Source of the DNA: Candidatus Acidianus copahuensis
Lineage (GTDB): Archaea > Thermoproteota > Thermoprotei_A > Sulfolobales > Sulfolobaceae
Length of the DNA stretch: 64,000 bases
Direction: 5' to 3'
Assembly: GCF_000632495.1 (NCBI RefSeq)
Contig: NZ_JFZT01000044.1
Span: 114,508 to 178,507 of the forward strand
The notes beneath the pieces were generated by a model. That model did not search any database and was not told the DNA's origin. It saw nothing but the letters and a program-made list of their open reading frames with translations. Both the position numbers and the translations under genes were made by a program. Positions within the stretch are counted from its first letter, which is position 1, and each line of letters starts with the position of its first letter. Positions 43,117 through 51,481 of this stretch are shown here, one piece after another.

Positions 43117-44928
43117 ATGAGGAATATGCCAAGGATTATTGTATCCATAAAGCAGGTTCCCGATGCTGATGATCTGAGAATTGACCCGGTAACAAATAAC
43201 TTGGTGAGAGAAGGAGTACCAGCTGTGACTAATCCTCCCGATCTCCACGCTATAGAGCAGGCAGTAGAACTTAAGGAAAGGTACGGAGGTAAAGTAGATG
43301 TAATAACCATGGGGCCGAGCCAAGCTGAAATCTCACTGAGAGAGGCTATTGCCATGGGGGCTGACAATGCTTACCTTATAACGGATAGGGCAATGGCTGG
43401 AGCAGATACGTGGGCAACATCCTATGCTATTTTCAAGGCAATAAAGAAGATAGGAGGTGCAGATATTTACATATTCGGTAGGAGGGCTGTTGATGGTGAA
43501 ACTGAACAAGTTGGACCACAAACTGCAAAGTGGCTAGGGATTCCAGTCATAGGCTATGTGACAAAAGTAGAGATAGAAGGTGATACGGTAATAGCTACTA
43601 GAAAGACCGAAAATGAGGAGGAAGTTATTGAGGCAAAAATGCCAGTTGTACTTACAGTTATGGAGACGGCAAACAAGCCTAGACAACCGTCAATAGAAAG
43701 CCTGATATTAGCTAAAAGGGCAAAAATTTCCAGGCTCACAAAGGATGACATTTCTGCAGAACCTGAAAAATTAGGTTTAGCAGGCTCTCCAACTAAAATA
43801 ATTAAAGTATCTCCCCCACCTAAGACTAGGAACCCAGAGATATTTCAAGAAAAAGACTCCGAAAAAGCAGGTAAATGGTTAGCTGATAAGATTAGATCCT
43901 CCCTAAAGGAGGAGATTAAGGGATCCAAAAGCTACGTGAAACCAGAACCTAAAATAAAGGCTAAGGGAGAAGTTTGGGTTTACGTAGATCACTTTTCCGA
44001 AAGAGTGAACAGATCTTCTTGGGAGATAATGTCAGAAGGGCGCAGACTTGCAGATTTAATGTCAGTTGATCTAGGAGCAGTAATAGTAGGTGATTCGGTT
44101 GACTCCATTATTGAGGAGGCGTCAAATTATGGTGCAGACAAGGTTTATTACGCTAGAACAAAAGGATTCGAACGTTATGATAATGAGGTCTATACGAGGG
44201 CTCTCTCTAAGCTAATTAGGGAGAATAAGCCTGAAGTTGTCCTTTTCCCTGGAACAAAGAACTCCAGGGAACTCGCATCTACAACTGCAATAGAAGTTGA
44301 TACGGGTTTAGCTGCTGACTGCGTAATGTTTGACGTTGATGATAAGGGGAACTTGTTATCGATTAGGCCAGACTTTGGAGGTAAGGAAATGTCTACTATT
44401 GTTTTTCCTAGACATAGACCAATAATGGTTACAGTAAGACCTGGAGTTTTCTCTCCTGTAAACATGAAAAGTAAAGGCGAGGTAAAAATGGAGGAAATTG
44501 ATGACTTGTTTACTAGACTTAGCGTCAAAGACTATAAGTATATAGAAACGAAAAACGCATTAACTGAGGCTGATGTTGTTGTTGGAGTTGGAAGAGGGAT
44601 AAAAAGTCCTGAAAACATAAAGCTCGCTGAGGAGTTAGCCTCTCAACTGAACGGCGTAGTTGGAGTTAGTAAGCCTCTAGCAGATATGGGTTGGTATCCT
44701 AAGGATAAGCAGGTAGGGCAAACTGGAAACACTATAAGGCCTAAGGTGTACATAGCCCTAGGAATATCTGGCGCGGTTCAACATTTAGTTGGAATTTCGG
44801 GATCAAGGAAGATCGTAGCAATTAACTTGGATCCTGAAGCCCCAATATTCAGCAATTGCGACTATGGTGTAGTAGGAGATTTATTTGAAGTAGTTCCAGC
44901 CCTTCTGAAGTATTTGAGGGGTGAATGA
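43117..44928 (+). CDS. Electron transfer flavoprotein, beta and alpha subunits fused
   Basis: 603 aa. Residues 1 to about 255 are the beta subunit (IVSIKQVPDADDLRIDPV, the HAIEQAVELKERYGGKVDVI stretch and the ETF beta signature region VIATRKTENEEEVIEAKMPV). From about 290 on is alpha (EVWVYVDHFSERVNRSSWEI). The C-terminal FAD domain has VGVGRGIKSPENIKLAEELA, GVVGVSKPLADMGWYPKDKQ, GQTGNTIRPKVYIALGISGA and VAINLDPEAPIF. In most organisms these are two proteins; fusion is typical of Sulfolobales. It collects electrons from acyl-CoA dehydrogenases and passes them to the FixC protein encoded next. Confidence 0.94.
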   Translation: MRNMPRIIVSIKQVPDADDLRIDPVTNNLVREGVPAVTNPPDLHAIEQAVELKERYGGKVDVITMGPSQAEISLREAIAMGADNAYLITDRAMAGADTWATSYAIFKAIKKIGGADIYIFGRRAVDGETEQVGPQTAKWLGIPVIGYVTKVEIEGDTVIATRKTENEEEVIEAKMPVVLTVMETANKPRQPSIESLILAKRAKISRLTKDDISAEPEKLGLAGSPTKIIKVSPPPKTRNPEIFQEKDSEKAGKWLADKIRSSLKEEIKGSKSYVKPEPKIKAKGEVWVYVDHFSERVNRSSWEIMSEGRRLADLMSVDLGAVIVGDSVDSIIEEASNYGADKVYYARTKGFERYDNEVYTRALSKLIRENKPEVVLFPGTKNSRELASTTAIEVDTGLAADCVMFDVDDKGNLLSIRPDFGGKEMSTIVFPRHRPIMVTVRPGVFSPVNMKSKGEVKMEEIDDLFTRLSVKDYKYIETKNALTEADVVVGVGRGIKSPENIKLAEELASQLNGVVGVSKPLADMGWYPKDKQVGQTGNTIRPKVYIALGISGAVQHLVGISGSRKIVAINLDPEAPIFSNCDYGVVGDLFEVVPALLKYLRGE

Positions 44929-46117
44929 ATTGGAGTTTGATGTTGTTGTTGTTGGTGCAGGCCCTTCTGGATCAGTGGCAGCTATGACTGCATCTAAAGC
45001 TGGTTTGAAAGTCCTTCTTTTAGAGAGAGGTCCAGAACCTGGATCAAAGAACGTTTCAGGGGCTATGATAAGACCCACCTCGATCCAAAACTACGTGGAT
45101 TTATCCTCTGCTCCAGTAGACAGGGATGTAAAAAGGGTGGATATAGGCCTCTTTTCCTCTCAAGGAGACTTGAAAGTGTCTTTTAGACCAAGTTCAAGGC
45201 TAGTTACGCTAAGCAGGCTTAAGTTTGACAAATGGCTGGCTCAACAAGCTGAGAACTCAGGGGCTACGCTTATCACTAAGACAACTGTCACTGGTATTGA
45301 GCCTTCAGACGGGAAAAAGAAAGTCTTAACAGATAGAGGTATTGTTGAAGCAAAGTCAGTAATTCTTTCGGAAGGTGCAAATGCCCTAATCTCCATGGCT
45401 TTAAAAATAAGGCCAGAGTTCTCTCCTAAGGAAGCAGTACAAGCTGTAAAAGAGGTCTATAGTTCAACCAAGGACGACATTACCAGGAGGTTTGGGTTGT
45501 CTGGAGACGAAGGTGTAGCGTTTAGATTCTTCATTGACTATCCATTACCTTCTGCAGGATTTCTCTACACTTACAAGGATTCCATTTCTATTGGTGTAGG
45601 TGCGCCTATTAACTTCTTACTAGAAAAGAAGGTAAGACCCTCCGATCTGCTGGAAATATTTAAGGATAGAACAGGATTAAATGAAATTGTTAAGGGCATG
45701 TCTTTAAGGGAATACAGCGCAAAAATAATACCAGAACAAGGATTCCCTTCATGGAAAGCGTGTAGTGAAGGAATTTACTTGACAGGAGACACCATAGGGC
45801 TTATTAATCCTCTGGAGTTTAACGGTATTGGACCAGCAATAGCCTCAGGATTTTTAGCTGGAAAGTCTGTTGCTAACAGTTCTTCGTGCTATGAGTACGA
45901 GAAATCCCTCTATCAGGATAAAGAAATTTCGGAAGTTATTAGGGCTAGACCCCTAGTCAGGGAGCTACTCAAGCCAGAAAAGATGTCAACCTACATTAAC
46001 TTGTTCCCTCGACTCATGAATTCGTGGATCTCTGGAAATCTTACAGACTCAGGCGTAAGGCAGTTTTTGCCTAAGATAGCTAAGGATCTTATATTGAGTT
46101 TTGGGGTGATTGGATGA
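44921..46117 (+). CDS. fixC: ETF:quinone oxidoreductase, FixC-type flavoprotein
   Basis: 398 aa, monotopic membrane flavoprotein moving electrons from ETF to the quinone pool. The N-terminal dinucleotide fold is DVVVVGAGPSGSVAAMTASK, then the lipid/quinone-side motif RGPEPGSKNVSGAM, the FAD motif ICLTGDT-like GIYLTGDTIGLINPLEFNGI, and GPAIASGFLAGKSVANSSS. Start GTG 44921 overlaps the ETF stop by 8 bases. The iron-sulfur part is a separate small protein encoded next, as in fix systems. Confidence 0.93.
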   Translation: MNELEFDVVVVGAGPSGSVAAMTASKAGLKVLLLERGPEPGSKNVSGAMIRPTSIQNYVDLSSAPVDRDVKRVDIGLFSSQGDLKVSFRPSSRLVTLSRLKFDKWLAQQAENSGATLITKTTVTGIEPSDGKKKVLTDRGIVEAKSVILSEGANALISMALKIRPEFSPKEAVQAVKEVYSSTKDDITRRFGLSGDEGVAFRFFIDYPLPSAGFLYTYKDSISIGVGAPINFLLEKKVRPSDLLEIFKDRTGLNEIVKGMSLREYSAKIIPEQGFPSWKACSEGIYLTGDTIGLINPLEFNGIGPAIASGFLAGKSVANSSSCYEYEKSLYQDKEISEVIRARPLVRELLKPEKMSTYINLFPRLMNSWISGNLTDSGVRQFLPKIAKDLILSFGVIG

Positions 46118-46401
46118 AGCTTGAAGAGAAACTCTATACCTTAAGGTATAAGAGGGATGAAAACCCTCACCTTCAGATAAAGGATAGGGAAAAGTGTCTA
46201 GACTGTACTATTAAGAACGGAGAACCTCAGCCGTGTATTTTGGTTTGTCCTGCTAACGTATATTCCTGGATAGATAAGAGGATAGTTATTTCCTATGAGA
46301 ACTGCGTCGAATGCGGTGCGTGTAAGATCGCATGTCCTTACGAAAATATTTTGTGGAATTTTCCAAGGTATGGTCTAGGCATAGCGTTAAGGTATGGATA
46401 A
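46114..46401 (+). CDS. fixX: FixX-type ferredoxin-like protein
   Basis: 95 aa, partner of FixC. Cysteine motifs are CLDCTIKNGEPQPCILVCP and NCVECGACKIACPYENILWN. The second set has the complete C-x2-C-x2-C-x3-CP for a 4Fe-4S cluster; the first is spaced irregularly and may hold a second or degenerate cluster. The C-terminal YGLGIALRYG is a usual FixX ending. Overlaps fixC by 4 bases and closes the operon. Confidence 0.92.
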   Translation: MKLEEKLYTLRYKRDENPHLQIKDREKCLDCTIKNGEPQPCILVCPANVYSWIDKRIVISYENCVECGACKIACPYENILWNFPRYGLGIALRYG

Positions 46402-46457
46402 ATTTTTTTCCTTCAAATAAAACGTAAGTTATTAAACTAGTTTAATGAATTAGATAA

Positions 46458-47915
46458 ATGTCCATAATTATCAACTTCTGTATGGGAGCAAGTCAAGAAG
46501 AGAAGGCAGGTGAAATTGTAGCAAGAATGGATAGACTGCCCACTTGGGCGTTTGATTATATTTTTTTATGGATTGTTGGAATTGGAGAGCTCTTCACATT
46601 CTTCGATATTTTTAACATAAATGTTAGTTTTATTCAGACAGCTGTTACATTATTTCATGTCCCACCATCTAAAGCAGCTCCACTGCTTGGGCCAGTGGTT
46701 CTAGGGAACTTGATTGGATACGTTGTTGGATCTCTAGCTTTATCCCCATTGTCTGACAGGATAGGTAGAAGAAATATGCTAATGATCACAATGATCATTA
46801 CAGCTCTAGGTTCCGCGTTTAATGCTGTATCTTTCAACTATGCTACCTTCTTTTTGGCCAGGTTCATAACAGGTATAGGTATAGGAGCAGATCTTGCAGT
46901 GGTAAATACATACATAGGAGAGGTAGCTCCCACTAAGTATAGGGCTAGATATGTTTCGTTGGTTTTTACTTTCTCCACGTTAGGTGCATTCTTAGGAATA
47001 TGGATTGGTTTACTGTTAACAACTCCACCAGCACCTTTTCCTAACGGCCTCCCCTTTGCTCTAGGTGGATTAGGAATTTTTGCAACTGACGGATGGAGAA
47101 TAATGTACGCCATAGGTGCGCTGTTAGCAATTATTGGGATACTTCTTAGGGTTAGATTACCTGAATCTCCAAGATGGCTAATTTCTAAAGGTAGAATGAT
47201 AGAGGCAGAAAACATAGTTTCAGCAATGGAGAGGAAGGTCTCCAAAAAAGGTTTACAGCTACCTCCAATACCTTCCATTGTTAGGCCAGTTATGAAAGCG
47301 AGTAATATGCCCTATACTGAAGTCCTTAGGAATAAGCTTTACTTAAAGAGGTTAGCTTTCCTTTTACCTATGTGGTTTTTGGCTTACACAACAGTCTATA
47401 GTATAGCCTCTGGTCTTACATCGCTTCTTACAGCTGTTGGATATAGTACGCCAGAGGCAGGAATAATCTCAGCTATAGGCGTTTTTGGATTTGTTCTAGT
47501 CGGACCCATAGCGTTCCTTTACGGTGATAAAATAGAGAGAAAGTTCTGGCTTGGGATCGGGGCTGCCCTTACAGTTGTTGGTGGACTTATTGTAGGAATA
47601 ACGTCGAATATACTTATAGACCTCTTAGGTTCAATAATATTATTCTTTGGTTTTAACATCTGGGTTCCTATAGCATATACTTGGACAGCCGAAAGCTTTC
47701 CAACTAGGGCTAGAACAAGTGGGTTTGCCCTTAACGATGGTATTGGTCACTTAGGAGGTGGAATAGGAGTGGTTGCTGTCACAGCTCTGGCAGTCGTACT
47801 TCCAGCTATTCAACTCTTTGGAGTTATAGTTACTTTTATGGTAATAGCTGCAATCATAGCTCTGGTATTAGGTCATTACACTCTAAATAAAAGGTTAGAC
47901 GAGATTTCTCCATAA
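46458..47915 (+). CDS. MFS transporter, sugar/aromatic acid:H+ symporter type
   Basis: 485 aa with 12 helices. Motif A GSLALSPLSDRIGRRNMLMI is nearly perfect, and the sugar-porter-like LPESPRWLISKGRMIEAENI follows TM6. Between TM5 and TM6 is an insertion TPPAPFPNGLPFALGGLG. Position beside the aromatic ring-hydroxylase genes suggests uptake of an aromatic acid, but this is inference. ATG 46458 is about 25 bases after TTATTAAAC; ATG 46482 is the alternative. Confidence 0.88.
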   Translation: MSIIINFCMGASQEEKAGEIVARMDRLPTWAFDYIFLWIVGIGELFTFFDIFNINVSFIQTAVTLFHVPPSKAAPLLGPVVLGNLIGYVVGSLALSPLSDRIGRRNMLMITMIITALGSAFNAVSFNYATFFLARFITGIGIGADLAVVNTYIGEVAPTKYRARYVSLVFTFSTLGAFLGIWIGLLLTTPPAPFPNGLPFALGGLGIFATDGWRIMYAIGALLAIIGILLRVRLPESPRWLISKGRMIEAENIVSAMERKVSKKGLQLPPIPSIVRPVMKASNMPYTEVLRNKLYLKRLAFLLPMWFLAYTTVYSIASGLTSLLTAVGYSTPEAGIISAIGVFGFVLVGPIAFLYGDKIERKFWLGIGAALTVVGGLIVGITSNILIDLLGSIILFFGFNIWVPIAYTWTAESFPTRARTSGFALNDGIGHLGGGIGVVAVTALAVVLPAIQLFGVIVTFMVIAAIIALVLGHYTLNKRLDEISP

Positions 47916-47952
47916 AATATATAATTATTTTTTAAAAGATATAGTTAAAAAT

Positions 47953-47966
47953 AAATACTTTTAAAG
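47953..47966 (+). promoter_or_regulatory. TATA box of the Bat-type regulator gene
   Basis: AAATACTTTTAAAG, about 25-30 bases before ATG 47989, with purine-rich bases before it as BRE. Supports a leaderless start. Confidence 0.45.
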
Positions 47967-47988
47967 TGTTAAAACGAGATATATATGT

Positions 47989-48639
47989 ATGAATTCTTTA
48001 ACTACCGTTAAGGTGTCTTTAACTCATGAAGATTGTTGGACTTCCCAGCTTAATTTTGTCGATACTTTTACAGTAAATTACTTTGTATATCCTGAAAGGG
48101 GTTATCTAAGATCAACAATTTCAGTGCCAAAGGAATTAAGGGTAGAAGTAATGAAGATGAAGAATTCAGAAGGAGTTAAGTCCGTATTACACGTTCACGA
48201 TATGGGCCAAAGGTTATTAGTGGACTTCATAAACAGGTATAAGGATTCTATAGCTGGTTTCTTATATGATCAGCAGGTCTTATTTCTTAAGAACACTATT
48301 GAGAACGGAGTTGAAAACTGGGAGTTTGTAACTCCAAGAAGTAAGGCAAGGGAGATAATTAAGGGATTGGAAAGCTTTGGGGATGTGAGGAAAGTAATTA
48401 AGAGCGATAACAGTATCAATTTTTTGCCAGAACTTTCAGATGCACAAATAAAGGCTTTGGTATATGCGTTCAAGTACGGGTACCTTAACTATCCAAGAAA
48501 TGTAAAAGCAGAAGAAGTAGCTAGAAAAATGGGAATAAGTAAAATCACGTTTTTATATCATTTAAGGTCATCTGAGAAGAGGTTAATAGAGTTCTTCTTG
48601 AGGTCTAGTTACCCAGCCTTTTCAGAAGATGATAATTAG
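47989..48639 (+). CDS. Bacterio-opsin-activator-type HTH regulator (HTH_10)
   Basis: 216 aa. The C-terminal 55 residues are the HTH_10 domain: LSDAQIKALVYAFKYGYLNY, NVKAEEVARKMGISKITFLY, HLRSSEKRLIEFFLRS. The N-terminal 150 residues are a mixed alpha/beta sensor-like domain of unknown ligand (SLTHEDCWTSQLNFVDTFTV). Members of this family sit beside many Sulfolobales catabolic genes. Here it lies between the MFS transporter and the extradiol dioxygenase/HpaB genes on the same strand, so a role in their control is likely. Confidence 0.88.
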   Translation: MNSLTTVKVSLTHEDCWTSQLNFVDTFTVNYFVYPERGYLRSTISVPKELRVEVMKMKNSEGVKSVLHVHDMGQRLLVDFINRYKDSIAGFLYDQQVLFLKNTIENGVENWEFVTPRSKAREIIKGLESFGDVRKVIKSDNSINFLPELSDAQIKALVYAFKYGYLNYPRNVKAEEVARKMGISKITFLYHLRSSEKRLIEFFLRSSYPAFSEDDN

Positions 48640-48713
48640 ACAGACCACTGATTTTTTGATCTTCTTTAACTGGTTTCATAAACTCCTTTTCTTCTCTAAT
48701 TACAATATTTGTG

Positions 48714-49652
48714 ATGAACGGCATGAATGTGTTAAGACTATCACATGTCTGTATAAGATCAACTGACCTGGAAAAAGCCAGGTATTTTTACGAAGATCTA
48801 CTTGGATTTCAAGAAACTGAGAAAAAAGGCGATATGATTTACCTAAGGGGAATAGAGGAGGGCCAACATCATAGCTTAGGAATAAAGCTTGCGGATTCAC
48901 CAGGTCTCTCTTACATAGCTTATAGAGTAAGCGACCTTGACAAGGCAAGAGAAGAGTTGGAAGATTTGAAGATACAGACTAGGAAATTTAAAGAGGATGG
49001 AGTAGATGACGCTTTTCTCTTTATTGACCCGCAGGGATTTCCAACTCTTTTCTATAATGACATGGAATACGTAGGCGATCTAAGGTTAGATTTTCACATT
49101 CATAAAGGTGTTTCTCCAGTGAGGCTCGCCCACGTTAACTTGATGGTAAAGGATTTACAGGAGGAAGTTAACTTTTACAAAAGAATGGGATTTTACGAGA
49201 CTGAAGAGTTCCTGGATAAGGAAGGAAATCCCAATATAGTTTGGATGACCAGGTTAGGACAATCACATGACATCGCTATGGCACGGTCTAGCTCAAAAGT
49301 ACCCGGTTTTCATCACTCAACTTACTATGTTCACGACGTAAAGGATATAATTAGGGCGGCTGACATTTTAGCCTCAGCCAAGTTGTGGGACTCAATAGAA
49401 AGAGGTCCAGGAAGACACGGAGTAACCCAGGGACTTTATATTTACCTAAGAGATATGGATAAAAATAGAGTTGAGTTCTTTACTTCAGATTACACGGTAT
49501 TAGACCCGGATAAGTGGAAGGTAAAAGTCTGGACTTACGATCAATCCAGGTATAGGAGTGACTTTTGGGGTAGACCAATTCCAGAGTCATGGTTAAAGGA
49601 ATGGGTTCCTGTGGAGGACTTAACGGGTAAATTAAGGGGATGGAATTCATGA
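48714..49652 (+). CDS. Extradiol ring-cleavage dioxygenase (homoprotocatechuate/catechol 2,3-dioxygenase family)
   Basis: 312 aa from ATG 48714 (GTG 48711 also possible). Two vicinal-oxygen-chelate domains. The C-terminal catalytic one has the 2-His-1-Glu iron site: His140 in RLAHVNLMVKD, His200/201 in PGFHHSTYYVHD, Glu254 in NRVEFFTSD. The tail KVWTYDQSRYRSDFWGRPIP resembles homoprotocatechuate 2,3-dioxygenase, which suits the product of the HpaB-type enzyme encoded in overlap downstream (3,4-dihydroxyphenylacetate). It opens the ring next to the diol. Confidence 0.9.
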   Translation: MNGMNVLRLSHVCIRSTDLEKARYFYEDLLGFQETEKKGDMIYLRGIEEGQHHSLGIKLADSPGLSYIAYRVSDLDKAREELEDLKIQTRKFKEDGVDDAFLFIDPQGFPTLFYNDMEYVGDLRLDFHIHKGVSPVRLAHVNLMVKDLQEEVNFYKRMGFYETEEFLDKEGNPNIVWMTRLGQSHDIAMARSSSKVPGFHHSTYYVHDVKDIIRAADILASAKLWDSIERGPGRHGVTQGLYIYLRDMDKNRVEFFTSDYTVLDPDKWKVKVWTYDQSRYRSDFWGRPIPESWLKEWVPVEDLTGKLRGWNS

Positions 49653-51118
49653 TAAGGAGAGGGTTAGATTACGTAAAAAGCCTTGAGGAAGGAAACCACG
49701 GTGAGGTATATTACAATGGAGAAAAAGTTACTAACATAGTAGATCATCCAGCTTTTCGCATACCTATAAAAACAATCTCTGACTATTACGATTTACATTT
49801 TAAGGATCCATCTCTTAGGGTTTACAATCGTGATGTAGGTGAGGAAACTAGTATATCCTTTTTAAGGCCAAAGTCAAAGGACGACTTAAGGAAAATTAGG
49901 GAAGGGTTAACGAGGATATATGACTTCTATCATGGCTATTTTGGTAGAAGTCCAGATTACCTAAACTTATGGTCAGCAGTATTCTATGCTCACTCGGAGG
50001 ATTACTTTGCTAAATCTTTCGGTAATAATATCATGGAGAACGTAATAAATATCTATAGGGAAGCGAGCAAGAAGGACTTGTTTTACACTCACGCGATAGT
50101 TGCTCCAATGTACGATAGATCAAGACCCCCATCTCAGTGGGAAGACCCTTACATCCAAGTTGGCGTTGTTAAAGAAACAGAGGAAGGAGTTGTTGTTAGA
50201 GGGGCATCGTTACTATCCACTGCAGGTCCATATGCTGAGATGCTTTGGTATATGCCAAACATAAGGAGGGATACTGATCCGAGGTACGCTATATTCTTTT
50301 CTATACCTACTAATACAAAAGGTGTAAAATTCCTAGCGAGAAGAGGATTTCAGCCAAAGGGATTCAATGAATTTGAATATCCTTTAAGTTCTAAGTTTGA
50401 GGAATCTGACGCTATCTTAGTTTTCGACGATGTACTAGTTCCCTGGGATAGAATAATATTTTACAAGAAGTCTGAAGAAATAGAAGGATTTATGTGGCAC
50501 ACAGTTCAGCTGAGGACGTGGTTTAACTGGCACTTCGTTATTCAGCACTATTCTAGGTTAAAGTTCTACGCAGGATTAGCTATTGCTATTGCTGAAGCGG
50601 TAGGAATAAACAACTTTGTAAACGTCCAGGAGAAATTAGGGGAAATCTTAATATACCTTTCGTTAAATGAGGCAGCTATAATAGCGTCAGAAGAAGCTGG
50701 AGTGCAACTTCCAAACATTTATAGACCTAATGCGCAGATAGCCATTTCAGCAAGTCATTTTAACATGCATGTCTTGCCAAGAGTGCACGAACTTCTTCGG
50801 CTTATTCCGGGAGGTTCATCTATTCCAGTACCAGCGGGAATGAAAGACTTTGAAAACGCTGAGGAGGCAAAGCTTGTAGAGAAATATCTTTCCTCTAAGG
50901 GTTTATCAGCTTTAGAAAGAGTTAAACTGTTTAACATTTTGTGGGATGTTATAGGATCCGAGAGCGGAATTAGATATGAACAATACGATAGGTTTAGTAG
51001 AGGAGATCCTACTTTAAGATGGGCTCAGACTTATACTGAAGTGTTTAGGGATAAAAAGCGGGATTATGTAAAGATAGTTAGGGATATAATGGATCAGATG
51101 CCAAATCCAAAGCAATAG
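49640..51118 (+). CDS. hpaB: 4-hydroxyphenylacetate 3-hydroxylase, oxygenase component
   Basis: 492 aa FADH2-using aromatic hydroxylase with the acyl-CoA-dehydrogenase-like fold of HpaB. Starts MEFMIRRGLDYVKSLEEGNH. Family marks are DHPAFRIPIKTISDYYDLHF, the THAIVAPMYDRSRPPSQWED substrate and flavin region, VRGASLLSTAGPYAEMLWYM, FDDVLVPWDRIIFYKK and LIPGGSSIPVPAGMKDF near the end. It turns 4-hydroxyphenylacetate or a similar phenol into the catechol. No flavin reductase (HpaC) is adjacent, so reduced FAD must come from elsewhere. Start overlaps the dioxygenase stop by 13 bases. Confidence 0.93.
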   Translation: MEFMIRRGLDYVKSLEEGNHGEVYYNGEKVTNIVDHPAFRIPIKTISDYYDLHFKDPSLRVYNRDVGEETSISFLRPKSKDDLRKIREGLTRIYDFYHGYFGRSPDYLNLWSAVFYAHSEDYFAKSFGNNIMENVINIYREASKKDLFYTHAIVAPMYDRSRPPSQWEDPYIQVGVVKETEEGVVVRGASLLSTAGPYAEMLWYMPNIRRDTDPRYAIFFSIPTNTKGVKFLARRGFQPKGFNEFEYPLSSKFEESDAILVFDDVLVPWDRIIFYKKSEEIEGFMWHTVQLRTWFNWHFVIQHYSRLKFYAGLAIAIAEAVGINNFVNVQEKLGEILIYLSLNEAAIIASEEAGVQLPNIYRPNAQIAISASHFNMHVLPRVHELLRLIPGGSSIPVPAGMKDFENAEEAKLVEKYLSSKGLSALERVKLFNILWDVIGSESGIRYEQYDRFSRGDPTLRWAQTYTEVFRDKKRDYVKIVRDIMDQMPNPKQ

Positions 51119-51164
51119 CTATTTCTTCTTCTGGAGGAAAGAGGAAAAACATTTTTATTACCTT

Positions 51165-51320
51165 GTTTTTTACCTTGCCGATCGCGACTTCTATGTTCTC
51201 ATAGCGTTTCATCTTGTGTTAATTGGGAACTACACTAGATCCTGTGGATTTTTCGTATCACTCTTAGCTGAGGAAACAGAGAAGCAGAAAGCTTGACTTA
51301 ACGATTAGCACATTCCTTCT
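51165..51320 (+). pseudogene. tnpB C-terminal scrap
   Basis: CCTTGCCGATCGCGACTTCT encodes LADRDF like the last RuvC motif of the 27673 remnant, and AGATCCTGTGGATTTTTCGT matches its downstream tail. Frameshifted and short. The rest of 51119-51481 has the promoter of the next operon (TTTTAAATACTTG near 51445) and no gene. Confidence 0.45.
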
Positions 51321-51481
51321 AGCTAAATAGAACTTAACAAAGATTTTATCTGTTTCCTTCAGTTACAAAAATACTCTTTTTATAAGAAAGAGATTTTGCT
51401 TTAATATAAACTAATTTAGAAATCTATAGTAAATTAGGCGGTTGTTTTAAATACTTGATTTTCACATTATAGATTGAGAAC

